Below are positions 32,770 through 42,836 of a DNA stretch of 64,000 nt, one piece after another (the stretch's first letter is position 1; each line of letters opens with the position of its first letter). Origin of the DNA: Aureobasidium sp. EXF-3400 (lineage: Eukaryota > Ascomycota > Dothideomycetes > Dothideales > Saccotheciaceae); NCBI GenBank assembly GCA_024195585.1, contig SWBL01000035.1, forward strand, positions 62,001 to 126,000. The letters are read 5' to 3'. The translations under genes and the position numbers were made by a program. Below the pieces are notes generated by a model, which did no database searches, was not told where the DNA came from, and was given only the letters and a program-made list of their open reading frames with translations.

Positions 32770-33010
32770 ACGAGACTGCGGAGTAAAAACGCGAGTGTTT
32801 GATATTGGCGTCCGTCCCACTTTGTTTTCTTCTTCCACCTCGTCGTTTTGTTCCTTCCACTCTTCTACGCGACGTGTTTGCACGCTCGTCTAGTCTACTC
32901 ACTTTCACGTCGTGTGTCTCGGCAGTTCTCCTGTGTCTGCGCTTTCCTTCCACTCATCCTAACACCACGCATTTCTGACGTTTTGCTCAAAGCATCTTGA
33001 CAAACGCACC

Positions 33011-33884
33011 ATGTCTGAACCATCGGAACCATCGGAACCATCGGAACCAGCCACCGCGATGTCTAGTATCCCAAAGTACGTCCCTCTCTTCAAGATCTAC
33101 TGATCAGTGCTGACTACAAACAAGGACGATCAACACCTTCTTCAATGACAAGACCTTCTCAGACGTGCGCGTCAAATTCGGTGATCATGAGATCTTCGCT
33201 CACAGGATCATCCTCGTGAAGAGCTCCATGTGGTTCCAGAGAGCACTCATGGGTAACTTCAAGGTAGGTCTGGATGGCACACTGGCTGAATACCATGATT
33301 GACTGAACAGGAGTCGAACGAAGCTGTGATCGATCTCGGCGGCAGTGACGACCCATCCGCTGTGGCCGCCATGCTGCAGTCCTTCTACGACGGCACCTAT
33401 TCCCTGACTGGACCTGCTGCTCATTCCTACAACCACCACTTCACCATGTATCGCCTTGCCGACTTCTATGACGCTCCTGCTCTGCGCGAGATGGCCTGCT
33501 CACGCTTGATCAACTCCCTGAAGCTCCTCCCTCACGGCCTCGATGGAGATACGCACGTCGGCATGATCCAGAAGATCCTCGGCCCCAACGCGCATGTATT
33601 TGCCGACAAGAGCATTCAGAAGAAGGTCTTCGATCACGTTGTCGAACACACGAGCGTCCTGTACCAGAACCAACTCTTTCTGGGTTATCTGGTAGACGGA
33701 GTCATGTTTGAGGAATCCTTTGCCCGCGAGTTCATGTTCACCACTGGTCAAGTCATGGTGGATCTGAAGAAGAAGAGTGAATATGTGAGTGGTCAACGGG
33801 ATCCAACCCACCATCCCATGTTCCTACGACTAACCAATATTCCAGTGCTGCTGCAAGCGAGGTTGCACCCACCGTTTCGGCTAA
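33011..33884 (+). CDS. BTB/POZ domain protein, tandem copy 1
   Basis: 238 aa. Exons are 33011-33075, 33125-33263, 33311-33784 and 33846-33884, all phase-consistent. The first exon encodes four SEP repeats. The BTB fold begins FFNDKTFSDVRVKFGDHEIF, then AHRIILVKSSMWFQRALMG and, in exon 3, VIDLGGSDDPSAVAAML and YRLADFYDAPALREMA. A helical C-terminal half (LGPNAHVFADKSIQKKVFDH) follows. The tiny last exon adds a Cys-rich end (CCCKRGC), possibly metal-binding; its donor and GACTAACC branch are good. Without that splice the frame continues to 33970. BTB proteins of this small fungal type have no assigned function; Cullin-3 adaptor or scaffold roles are possible. It is the first of three tandem paralogues. 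Confidence 0.8.
33014..33049 (+). repeat. 9-bp coding repeat (Ser-Glu-Pro x4)
   Basis: Four consecutive copies of TCGGAACCA (the first is TCTGAACCA) in the first exon of BTB copy 1. The length may vary between strains. Confidence 0.9.
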
Positions 33885-34010
33885 TCTTCAAGGTTCCGAC
33901 AGGGTCACTGGGGAGCTCAATGATTACGGGGATAAAAACATCAACAAAGAGAGCAGAGTTTGATGGTTGAGTCCGGTTTTTCAGAGACTCTTCATTGTGA
34001 AACTATCAGA

Positions 34011-34046
34011 ATGGGACAATGAACAGCTTCCCGCTCGGATGAGAAG
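34011..34046. repeat. diverged direct repeat A in the BTB array
   Basis: ATGGGACAATGAACAGCTT and following bases match 34171-34206 (ATGGGATAATGAACAGCTC) with one mismatch in the first 18 bases and weaker identity after. Noncoding. Confidence 0.65.
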
Positions 34047-34170
34047 TAGATACGAACTCAATGACGGGTACTACGATCCAGTTTAGCGTGATCGCTGAGT
34101 GAATACAAAACAGTTTGATATCAGCTTTTCGTTATTGTTGTTTTTGTCCATTCTCCTTACAGTCATTGAG

Positions 34171-34206
34171 ATGGGATAATGAACAGCTCACAGCCCGAAT
34201 GGGAGT
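34171..34206. repeat. diverged direct repeat B in the BTB array
   Basis: Partner of the repeat at 34011-34046. It lies about 170 bp upstream of the start codon of BTB copy 2. Confidence 0.65.
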
Positions 34207-34377
34207 GCTTGTTATGCTCTACTTTCACTTCCTTACTTTACGTAGCTCCTTTGTGTAATGTGTTTGCTGAGCTCACTATTCTGTTCTACTCTGTTCTAGC
34301 CACTTTCACTTCACCTATATTAGCGTTTCTCTTGCACGTTGCAAATCTTTTGATCCTCATCACACAACACAGCTCCC

Positions 34378-35379
34378 ATGTCTACCACGCCACCAAGCCC
34401 TGACCAGCTTCTGCTCCCCCAGAATCTGGCGGACTTGACTCTATCAAGTTCAAGATTCGCGCACACAATGGCGGAAAGTCAGCCCCAGCGCACTCCACGG
34501 TTCGTGACTTCATATGCAAGCTTATTGATCGCCGCTGACATGGAAGCAGCACGCGCCAGACGTTCTTCAACGACCAGACCGTCTCAGATATCAAGATCAA
34601 GATTGGCACGCAGGAATACTTCGCTCACAGAATCGTTCTCATCGAAAAGTCCATTTGGTTTGAGAAGGCCCTTCTTGGCCAGTTCAAAGTAAGCAAAAAA
34701 GCCAAACTTAGTTTACATTGTTTCTGACCGGCCCCAGGAATCGAAGCAGGATGTCATCCACCTTGGTAAAGATGACGATCCGGCTGCACTCGTTGCTATG
34801 CTCAAGTTCTGTTACATGGATCGCTACCACATCAACCTTGACAAGGACTCCGCCGATCAGCACCTAGCCATGTATCAACTCGGTGATCTCTACGATATTC
34901 CTGATCTGCGCAAATATGCCTCTTCCAGACTTCTCAACTGCTTGAGTCCCGCTGCGGCAGGATGGGAAGGTGCAGGTCGGGATGAGGCTGAGGTGACAGA
35001 CAAGACCGTTCTGCTCATCCAACGAGTCCTTGGACCTGACGCGGATTCCTTCGCCGATAACAGCATTCAGCAGGATGTATACAGGCACGCCGTCAAGCAC
35101 GTGAAGCCCTTCTACGCAAACGCTCTCTTCCGACGCCTGCTAGCTGACGGATCTTTGTTCGCCGAGGCGTTTGCCCAGAGATTTACTAACAGGGTCTGTG
35201 AGATTATCTCTGATCTTCTTCCGAGATGCCCTGCATGCCGCACATCGAGCCCCCCTCCTACCGTGGGGAGACTGGGACCAACCTCTAGAAGCACAGCAAT
35301 GGTAGAAACAAAGATCTGCCGGATGCAGACGTCAGTGCTAAGTCACAATCAGAGAAGACAGTTGCTCTCGACAACCTAA
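34378..35379 (+). CDS. BTB/POZ domain protein, tandem copy 2
   Basis: 300 aa. Exons are 34378-34499, 34550-34688 and 34738-35379. Exon 2 is 139 bp, exactly as in copy 1, and the flanking intron positions match. The BTB core reads TFFNDQTVSDIKIKIGTQEY, AHRIVLIEKSIWFEKALLG, VIHLGKDDDPAALVAMLKF and YQLGDLYDIPDLRKYASSRL. The second half (LGPDADSFADNSIQQDVYRH, RRLLADGSLFAEAFAQRF) also parallels copy 1. The unrelated N-terminal exon (MSTTPPSPDQLLLPQNL) and a longer basic Ser/Thr C-terminus distinguish it. The C-terminus from about residue 250 could be spliced differently; PRCPAC near it recalls the Cys-rich end of copy 1. Function unknown. Confidence 0.78.
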
Positions 35380-36160
35380 GGAAATGGTGATCAGGCATGG
35401 ATCAAGAAAGGATGATGGAGAGGTTTCTCAATCGAAAAAGGGCAAACATCAAATTGGTGGCAGGCACGGTTGTTACAGCTTAGCTTATTGCCCAAAACAC
35501 CTACTGCTTTCGCTCAATAAGAATGCATTGCTTCTAAGACAAATTCTTACAGTCTATGGTGTGCATGTTCTGTTACAAGTTTTGCTCGTCATCCCGTCTA
35601 CTGGAAACAGGAGAAGTTCGTAGGAAGGCTTCCCCATGTGTCACAACAATTTCGATTCGTATTGCTCCAGGAAGTTCTGGCTTGATATTATCACTTTTAC
35701 TGGCTGATGACATTTGTGATACGCTCTTCTCCTATAACCTGTAGTTCGACAAGGCTCTTGATGAAAATGCTCGCGTCCCGAGCTGGTTTCGAATTTCTGC
35801 GTGTTGGCATCTTGAAGTCTTTCCTCTCTTTCACAACACCATGAGGAGAAAGTGAGGTGTGAAGATGTACAACACTTTTCGGAATGAATTCTAGGAAGAA
35901 AAAAATCGGAGGTGAAGGGTCTGGAGTGACGACAATTCAGTAGTCCAACACATTTTCATGAACATAGTCTCAGGTCAAGCAATTCTGCTCCTGCCACCTC
36001 AACAATTACTTGGTATTCACCGTCACCTCGCTGAAACTCTGGTTCACCTTCTCCACGCCCTCCCCACCATCCTCACTCCTCGTAAGACGTCAGCTCCTCG
36101 TCTTATCGAACCAACTCAACTTGTTCCAACCCAACTCGAATCAACACTTCTTAGTCCGAT
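35380..36160. other. spacer between BTB copies 2 and 3
   Basis: It contains the 3' end of copy 2 and the 5' region of copy 3. 35975-36160 is CT-rich, like a leader. A frame opening at 35958 runs through the copy 3 start but in another phase. No other feature. Confidence 0.4.
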
Positions 36161-36945
36161 ATGGCTCGTACTAGAATCCGTCCTGTGGAGGAGTCAGTCA
36201 TACATCCCAATCCGCAAGAGTCTATCTTCTAATTTTCTTACAGGAAACGCGACTTCTTCGATGATGAAGGTACGGGTGAAACGAGGTGACCGTCCTAACG
36301 TCTGCTGACTTCAACCTCAAGGTCTCTCAGATGTGATCATCAAGTTTGGCGACAAGCAAGTCTTCGCCCATAAGGTCATCCTTGCGAAAGGATCGGTCTG
36401 GTTTGAAAAGGCGTTCATGGGAGGATTTTGTGTAAGTTCCGTGTTCTCGGATGTCTTCAATTTTTTGCTGACCAGGAAATCAGGAGGCGAACAAGGAAGT
36501 CATTGAGCTCCATGACAATGACAATTCCGAAGCCATCATACCTATGCTCAGGCACCTTTACGGTATGACCTACGGAGACCAGGACCTAGATGAAGAACAT
36601 GCCCACACTATCGCAATCCATCTCTCTGTGTTCATGCTGGGCGATAAATACGATATCAGCTCTTTGAGAATTGCGGCCGCAGAGCGCTTCAGAGATTTTC
36701 TCGACGAAGAGACAGACGGAGGTCCTTATTATGATGAAACCATCTATGCCATCCAGAAATTACTCGGGCCGAATGCTCCTCAACTTGCCGACGAGACTCT
36801 CATATGCAGCGCGAACGAGTTCGTCTTCGACAATTACGAAGACTGTTTTCACAACACAATCTTCCGTGGTTTGCTGGCTGAGGGAGCAATGCTGCAGAAG
36901 GATCTTGCAGTCAAGTTCTTGAACAAAGTCAAAGAACATATATAA
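36161..36945 (+). CDS. BTB/POZ domain protein, tandem copy 3
   Basis: 209 aa. Exons are 36161-36192, 36244-36269 (26 bp), 36322-36431 and 36484-36945. The core is KRDFFDDEGLSDVIIKFGDK, FAHKVILAKGSVWFEKAFMG, VIELHDNDNSEAIIPML and FMLGDKYDISSLRIAAAERF, with a C-terminal half LGPNAPQLADETLICSANEF. Exons 2 and 3 together (136 bp) correspond to the single 139-bp exon of copies 1 and 2, so this copy has an extra intron inside the first BTB strand. The N-terminal exon (MARTRIRPVEE) is unrelated to those of the other copies. It ends shortly after the conserved helix, without a Cys-rich tail. Function unknown. Confidence 0.78.
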
Positions 36946-38851
36946 ATGTTGAGACGAAGAATTGAAACAAGCTCAGGAAGATATACAGGGCGAACGAAGT
37001 CCCGGAAAAGCAAAGATGGCCGACGGTAGCCACTTGTTTCGAGGGTCTTCTCAATGATACATAAAAAGTGTATCTCATTTCGTATTCCGGAAGTTAAAGA
37101 GGAAGAAGGGAAGAGATATGCGGGCGGCGAATGCTTGCTGGAGGTCAATGACAATACAAAAGTAGAGCAAACAAATGATATCATCGTGATTGATCGAAGA
37201 GCCAAGGTTAACCTATGCATCTGTGAAGCAGTAGCCTTCAGCTACTCGATTCTACTCATTTGTCATCAACTTTCTCACCGCAATTTGTATGCACAAGCCG
37301 ATGGCGTTCAATCGTATCAGAATAGAGGACAGATTTTGGGGCATATCAGAGCCTACACATTCTTTGCGAATTCCTGCACCAAGCGATTTGATAACAAAGG
37401 GAAAGGGTATTTGAGAAACGGATAAGTCATATTGCGATGGCAAATCCAGTGCTTATCTGCGACACAAAAACACAACTATGATACTGCCGTGTTAGTCCTA
37501 TGATATATTGACACGGCATCTCATACTTGGTGTTCGGTGTGCGGTCAAATGTGCAGAGATATCGTACAAAAGTCAGAGTAGGCAGGACAGGGTTATATGC
37601 GAATCTGCCATGCCGGTGATACTCATACGAGCTGCGTGAGAAGCAAATGAGTACCAGACACTCTTCAAAATCAGAGCTTACTCTCAGCCAACGACCACTG
37701 TCAGGTAGATGCTGCTGGCTGGATATAGTCGAAGTGCTTCAGCCAAACGTCATCTTCTGTTTGTCCATATGCCATCAAGTGGTCGATTTGAGGCTTCGTC
37801 GAGATCACGTCAGTATGATACACACGATGAAGGTTTCCAAGAGATGTTCTGATGTTTGTAACTCACAAGTAAGAGTCGTCGGTCGGCGCTTTGCCGTTCA
37901 TGAAGCCGAGGTTTAGCCGACAGCGGTGTCCGTGCGTCCGTGCGCAGCTCAGCGACAACTGACTGCATCTTGTTGATCTCTGCTTGCGAGGTCCTTCGTA
38001 CAACAACAACATCATGTCTTTCCATCGGGCTCAACTCTGCCATCAGGCGTCTTTGAAGCCATATCCATCAGCCTGATGTTGCTAGTACCTTGCGCCTGGT
38101 CCTGGTCCTGGAATATGCCTCTGGTCTTGTCAATAATTACCGGCGCCTTGTCCTGAGATCGTTTGCACCTGATACTCTTGTACTAACGCACGACTTCTGG
38201 AACCCTGGACAAGCTAAGAGGAGAGTCGACAATTTGTTAAACCCGAGCTGAAAAATCTTGTGCCAGCATGCTTCGTAGAGTCCATGTCCTGAATACGCGG
38301 CCATGTACCTTGACACAAACGTGAGAGTTGATAGTCCTAGGAACCAGAGAGAGATGTCGTCCAACTCTCAAATCTGATAACTCTGGAGCCGGAGAGAGAT
38401 GTCGTGTTGCACCTGGTCTCTGGGGCAGAGGCATAGAACCTTGGAAGCTCGTTTCTGGAGATTGGCGCCTGACAGATTACACCGGTGCCTTGGTGCGAAC
38501 ATCTGCGCTGTCGTTTAAGATGCATCTGCCCTTAGCCACTTGAACCTGAGGAGGTTGGTGTAGGAAGTGTAGTCTGGCCCTGTTGAGACCCATCGAAGAG
38601 CCTCGCCAGACATGGCAAGGCATTGTCACAAGCAGTTGCCATGTCTGTGTTGGTCTCTCATCATGCTCGCAAGGAGGCAAGCGTCTCTGCTTCCAAGCAT
38701 TGGACTGGCTAGCGTGGTAACGCGGACTTGATATCAGCGTCACTCCGGTAACTTCCGAGTGCGTTTCTATGCCTCCATTGGAGTCTATCTCACTCTCGAT
38801 CTCGGCGCAGCAAAAACCATCAAGCCGCCAACCACCCCCCTACAATCAACC
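36946..38851. other. 1.9 kb gene-poor spacer
   Basis: The left part is AT-rich and contains a 123-codon frame (37054-37425) with no recognisable domain. The right part is balanced in composition. A 21-bp near-repeat (GGA[AG]CC[AG]GAGAGAGATGTCGT) occurs at 38340-38360 and 38385-38405. The 90 bp before 38852 are C-rich. No gene assigned. Confidence 0.45.
38340..38405. repeat. short direct repeat pair
   Basis: Two 21-bp copies 45 bp apart (start to start), differing at two positions (GGAACCAGAGAG... and GGAGCCGGAGAG...). Possibly a duplicated protein-binding site upstream of the zinc-finger gene; chance is also plausible. Confidence 0.55.
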
Positions 38852-39557
38852 ATGGCTCACCGCTGCCTCCTCTGCCACCCCAACGTGGTCAACTGCAACA
38901 GCAGGGGCAACATGAAGGCCCATTTGGGATCCACCACCATCCCCTATCACAACATGGGGCCTTTCAGCTGCCGAGTTCCTGGCTGCACTGCGCGCCACCC
39001 CAGAGGGTACGTTGTTGATTCCCCAGATCTCCTTGATTGAGACTAACGTGGGACTCGCTAGCGATGTTGTCCAGAACCACGGCAACCATCAGTCTCTGTG
39101 GGCAAGAGACCAGGCGCTGGTGGGTCCTTGGGCCGACCTGGCTCAGGAATGCCAGTTGCCATGGGGCCCTGGAGTGTTCCCTGCCGCTGTGCCTCGTCCT
39201 CCGCCCGCCGCCCAGGTCCCTCCCGCCGCCCAGGCCCCTCCCGCCGCTCAGGCCCCTCCCGCTGCGGCTGCTGTGCCTGCGACCATCGTCGCCCCTGTGC
39301 CTGCTGCTGGTGCTGGTGCCGGTGCTGCCCCTGCTGTCCCTGCTCGCGCCCCTGCTCGTGCCCGCGCCCGTGTCCCTGCTCGCGCCCCTACCCCTCCTGC
39401 CGAGGTCGAGGCCCTCGCCCTTGACCTTAACCTCGAATGGCTGCACGAGGGCAATGGAGACGAGGTGAGCGAGGTAGAGGAAGAGCCCATTCCGGGCTAC
39501 TACTACGAGTTCGGTGTCCCCTACGGCACCGGGCCCGTCATCCCCGGTGGCCGTTAG
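38852..39557 (+). CDS. small C2H2-type zinc-finger protein with Pro/Ala-rich tail
   Basis: 216 aa, no recognised family. Exons are 38852-39006 and 39062-39557, with the intron (GTACGT to CTCGCTAG) inside the second finger. Finger 1 is CLLCHPNVVNCNSRGNMKAH with a further His about ten residues on. Finger 2 is CRVPGCTARHPRGDVVQNHG followed by NH. Residues about 98-175 are low complexity: a six-residue repeat (PPAAQ plus Val or Ala) four times, then alternating Ala/Pro/Arg. The acidic C-terminus (EVSEVEEEPIPGYYYEFGVP) ends in a Gly/Pro/Tyr block. DNA or RNA binding is likely but not shown. It looks lineage-specific and lies in an orphan-rich stretch. Confidence 0.72.
39201..39272 (+). repeat. 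18-bp coding repeat (P-P-A-A-Q-A type) x4
   Basis: Four near-identical 18-bp units (CCTCCCGCCGCCCAGGCC type) in the zinc-finger gene. GC content is well above that of the window. Confidence 0.85.
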
Positions 39558-40433
39558 GCACCAAGAACAGACCGTGCGTGGAGACGATAGAGGAGAGAAA
39601 GAAGTTGGAGGTGATGGAGAATAGACGAAGTTTACGATTGTAGGAGTACGACAGTAATGACGACCATGACCACCAACCCTCATAATCCATGCTACCAAAC
39701 GTGTCTAGATGCGTGATTCTTGGTGCTATCGTCACTTTCAAAGAACCACTTATCGCAATGCAGGACATCTAGCAAACAGCATCCCGACCGGCGAGAGCCA
39801 GAATACTCCACACTCTCAATTGCCGGTGTACTTTTCGTAGAAACCTTCGTGCGATTCGTCGCATGGCTCTGGGGTTCTTAGCCTGTATGCGACCCCTGAG
39901 ATCTTGAAGCCAGCGATAATCCCGCCCATCATTGTCGCGATACTAAGTTGCTATCAAAATGCAAAGATCTTTGTATATTCAGGTACCTCCCAGTGAGAGC
40001 GGTGGAGTATCATGGATCTCACTGGAAGATGCCTCTTTTATAGAAAGTTCTTTGCATTCCGATGCATGGTTGTGTGACTACCGACCCTCTGAAATATCGA
40101 AGCTCGACATTTCTCCCACTCGCCGTCAGTACGTATACCAGCTATCGAAATACAGAGTAATTATCAAATCTCGGGAATGTCCACTGAGAGCTCAAATAAT
40201 GCATACTCCATCGTCAGACGTCATAATTTCGAGTTTCGGTCGAACATGCAGCTATGGTTACACAAAACGCAAGCCAGGGTTGATTGCAGATCTGCTGTGC
40301 CGCAATGATACCCAGCCGAGCTGCATGATCAAACCGCGACTCCCAGCCACTTTGAATCAGTGATTCCTTGTTCTGACAATAAACGCAAACGAAAATCTAC
40401 CTGTCAGGTCTATCCGAAACTGTCGTCTTCCAA
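39558..40433. other. spacer upstream of coiled-coil gene
   Basis: A 134-codon ATG frame at 39959-40363 stops 70 bp before the next gene's ATG. It has no recognisable domain, and I could not splice it convincingly to the downstream frame. It may be noise or a separate small gene. Nothing else seen. Confidence 0.4.
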
Positions 40434-41522
40434 ATGTTGCTCGCGAGACACAGCCACATTGGCTCGGCCAGACCATTTTTCGCCTTCCAACGAACAACTG
40501 CAGCACATATACGCCACATCTCCGATGACAGACGAGCGAATCTGTTGATCAAACATCCCGAGCTCAGCGACCAGAAAGCCAGGAAACGTGTCGTCGAGCA
40601 ATACATCTACCGCTGTGCCGTCTTGAGCCTGAACCACAATGTAGAGCTTGGCAAAGTCCGCCTCAGAGGATCTCTCCTCGAGCAATTCGTCCGTCTGAGA
40701 TGTGAAGCCTTGGCTGCTCGCTTGCTGGAAGGCGAGTTCTCTGCGAAACTATCCAGACAATACGAACAATGTCAGGAACGGTTGGAGTTGGCGGACAACA
40801 TATCCAAAAACGAAGAATTATACAACAATGAGAGAAATACTGTCTTGAACCTGTTTCCAAAGCTTGCGTTGCCATTTATGAGAGAGGGGATCTTGAAGCA
40901 GTATGAGATGGAGTCAACGAGAATCCTGGTTCCAAGAAGTGGAGAAGAGACAGCGGACCAACCGAGAGTATTTGTTGCAGGCACCACCCAGGAAGAAAAG
41001 AGGCATTTTTGCGACCTAGCGTTACAGCATGTGGCAATCCATCTGATCGACAACCACATCACCTCAAAGAATGCACTCGAAGCATGGAAGGCAGACTTCA
41101 AACGCTGTCAAGACACCCTCGCCAAGACTGAAAAGCTTACAATCGAAGAGGAAAGATCAGAGGCCTTGGGAAAATACCCTGACCTTAAGGATCTCGATAC
41201 CTGTCGCGCAGTTGTGGACGAATATGGACATCGTACTGCTGAGTTGGCCGAAGCAGTTGAGCAGGGAGTCAAGATTCCTTCTGCACAGTTTCCTCCCAAG
41301 GAACTCGAGAAGTGTCTGCAGTTGCAGTTGAAGGCAATTACTGCACACCTCCTCCTACCAGGTGGGGATACCCCCGAGCGAATGGAGAAAAATCGCGAAA
41401 TACGTAAGCAGTGCCTGGCTCATCTCGGTGAGGTTCAAACCTCTCTGAAGCAGAAGAAGGGCGGATGGTGGATTATTCCAAATCCGTTCGCGGTCTTGGA
41501 GGGATTGGCATCGATTTTTTAG
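40434..41522 (+). CDS. helical / coiled-coil orphan protein
   Basis: Single exon, 362 aa, unrecognised. It is predicted almost wholly helical and charged, with a threefold pattern: LLIKHPELSDQKARKRVVEQ Y-Y-R; NTVLNLFPKLALPFMREGIL KQYE; SEALGKYPDLKDLDTCRAVV DEY. Each segment begins with a hydrophobic L-x-K/L-x-P-x-L motif and is followed by a Cys- or His-containing helix. This suggests three internal repeats of about 120 residues. The protein ends with a tryptophan-rich hydrophobic tail (GGWWIIPNPFAVLEGLASIF). There is no signal peptide. The first 30 residues are Arg/Ser/Phe-rich and could be a mitochondrial presequence, which is speculative. Confidence 0.65.
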   Translation: MLLARHSHIGSARPFFAFQRTTAAHIRHISDDRRANLLIKHPELSDQKARKRVVEQYIYRCAVLSLNHNVELGKVRLRGSLLEQFVRLRCEALAARLLEGEFSAKLSRQYEQCQERLELADNISKNEELYNNERNTVLNLFPKLALPFMREGILKQYEMESTRILVPRSGEETADQPRVFVAGTTQEEKRHFCDLALQHVAIHLIDNHITSKNALEAWKADFKRCQDTLAKTEKLTIEEERSEALGKYPDLKDLDTCRAVVDEYGHRTAELAEAVEQGVKIPSAQFPPKELEKCLQLQLKAITAHLLLPGGDTPERMEKNREIRKQCLAHLGEVQTSLKQKKGGWWIIPNPFAVLEGLASIF

Positions 41523-41810
41523 TCCAGGATAAGCTGATGGACCGGACTTACTCTTCGTGGATGAGGTTGGAGGAAGGAAGTCCAACTGATTTAAGGTTCA
41601 ACTACGGTAGCGTCTGCTGCATGATTACTACATTCCCATTTTGTTCTCAACGTTTACTTTTTGGCGTTCACTATCGGGATCGTAGCAGGGACTGGAAAGA
41701 ACTGAGCTAAGAGATCTATTACTATATGAGGAGAGTATCCGACCTACCACTGTAATATCTGCAACCACACTAACCCTCCTTCCGCCTGACAAAACACGAC
41801 CCAAGGTTAT

Positions 41811-42836
41811 TTACTGCTCATCATCCTTCAAGCCAACGGCTTCATAGCTGAGCTTCCAGAGCTTCTCCTCTGCTTCCTCGTCATACGCATGAGGAACATA
41901 CCCAGGACCGACTAGTACCTCGTCTTCAACAGCGGGCCCCGATTCGCCGACATCTGCAAGGTACACGCCGCCATGGTCATTGAAGACCGGAGACAAAGCA
42001 GCCCAGACAGTTGTAGCTGCGCCTTGCTCAGAAGATCTTGCGACATGCGCCATCTGTACGAAGAATTGCTTCTCCTCATCCGACATATGGCGGGCAAGCT
42101 CGGTGGTAACAATTAGACCTGGATGGACTGACAACCCACGCAAGTTTTGACTGCCGTAGTGACGATCAATCGAGTTGGCCATATATAGGTTGGCGGTCTT
42201 GCTCTGAGCATAAGCCATCATGGGGTTGTAACCTTGTTTGGCAAAGTCAAGGTCATCGAAGTTCATGCCACTCGCCTTGTGAGCAGCACTAGAAAGTGTG
42301 ATAACACGACTAGGAGACCCGGGAGAACCACTGGCGAGCAACACAGGTTTCAGAAGCTGGAAGAACAGAAAATGGCCAAGGTGGTTAGTGCCAAGTTGCA
42401 TCTCGAAGCCGTCGACGGTACGACCTTCAGGCACTCCCATTATTCCAGCATTGGTGATGAGGGTATCAAGGCGCTTCGACTGGTCGAGGAACTGTTTGGC
42501 GCCCATTCGTACGCTTTCAAGACTTGAAAGCTCCATCTCAATCAGACTTGGACGTTGACCGTGAGGATTACTAGCCATGAGTTCGTTGACCATTGCTTCG
42601 CCTTTTGCTTCATTGCGGAAGGTGAGATAAAGTTTTGCTCCGGTCAAGTGCAGAGCTCGAGCTGTTTCGAGTCCCAGTCCAGCTGAAGTGCCTGTGATGA
42701 GAATAACCTTCTCTTGCAACTTGTCTTGAAGCTTGAGGTCTTGAACGATCTCAAGTGCAGTAGGTTGGTTCTTTGTGGTTGTAGTGTCGAGGTACCTGTC
42801 TGCATAGGGCTGGATGGGGTGGGAAGGAGCAGGCAT
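41811..42836 (-). CDS. short-chain dehydrogenase/reductase, retinol-dehydrogenase-like
   Basis: NAD(P)-dependent oxidoreductase, 341 aa, single exon, ATG at 42836. The Rossmann motif is TGTSAGLG (residues 48-55). Arg in YLTFRNEAKG, an acidic ELSSLESV, NAGIMG, and active-site Ser in VITLSSAAH with YAQSK follow. This order is that of the WWOX/retinol-dehydrogenase-like subgroup, cytosolic in fungi, whose substrate is usually unknown. The C-terminus (GPGYVPHAYDEEAEEKLWKL) is the normal end for the group. It is divergent from the histidine kinase gene across an 820-bp spacer. Confidence 0.9.
   Translation of the reverse strand: MPAPSHPIQPYADRYLDTTTTKNQPTALEIVQDLKLQDKLQEKVILITGTSAGLGLETARALHLTGAKLYLTFRNEAKGEAMVNELMASNPHGQRPSLIEMELSSLESVRMGAKQFLDQSKRLDTLITNAGIMGVPEGRTVDGFEMQLGTNHLGHFLFFQLLKPVLLASGSPGSPSRVITLSSAAHKASGMNFDDLDFAKQGYNPMMAYAQSKTANLYMANSIDRHYGSQNLRGLSVHPGLIVTTELARHMSDEEKQFFVQMAHVARSSEQGAATTVWAALSPVFNDHGGVYLADVGESGPAVEDEVLVGPGYVPHAYDEEAEEKLWKLSYEAVGLKDDEQ

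Larger units (their letters stand above)
33885..34377. other. spacer between BTB copies 1 and 2
   Basis: It holds a diverged direct repeat (34011-34046 and 34171-34206, 160 bp apart) beginning ATGGGA(C/T)AATGAACAGCT. This suggests local duplication within the BTB array. No gene seen. Confidence 0.5.

Noticed and set aside
37054..37425. 123-codon ATG frame downstream of BTB copy 3
   Set aside because: Lies in AT-rich sequence, has no recognisable motif and no intron or homologue support.
39959..40363. 134-codon ATG frame before the helical orphan gene
   Set aside because: No domain and no convincing splice into the downstream frame; left unassigned, though a small gene cannot be excluded.
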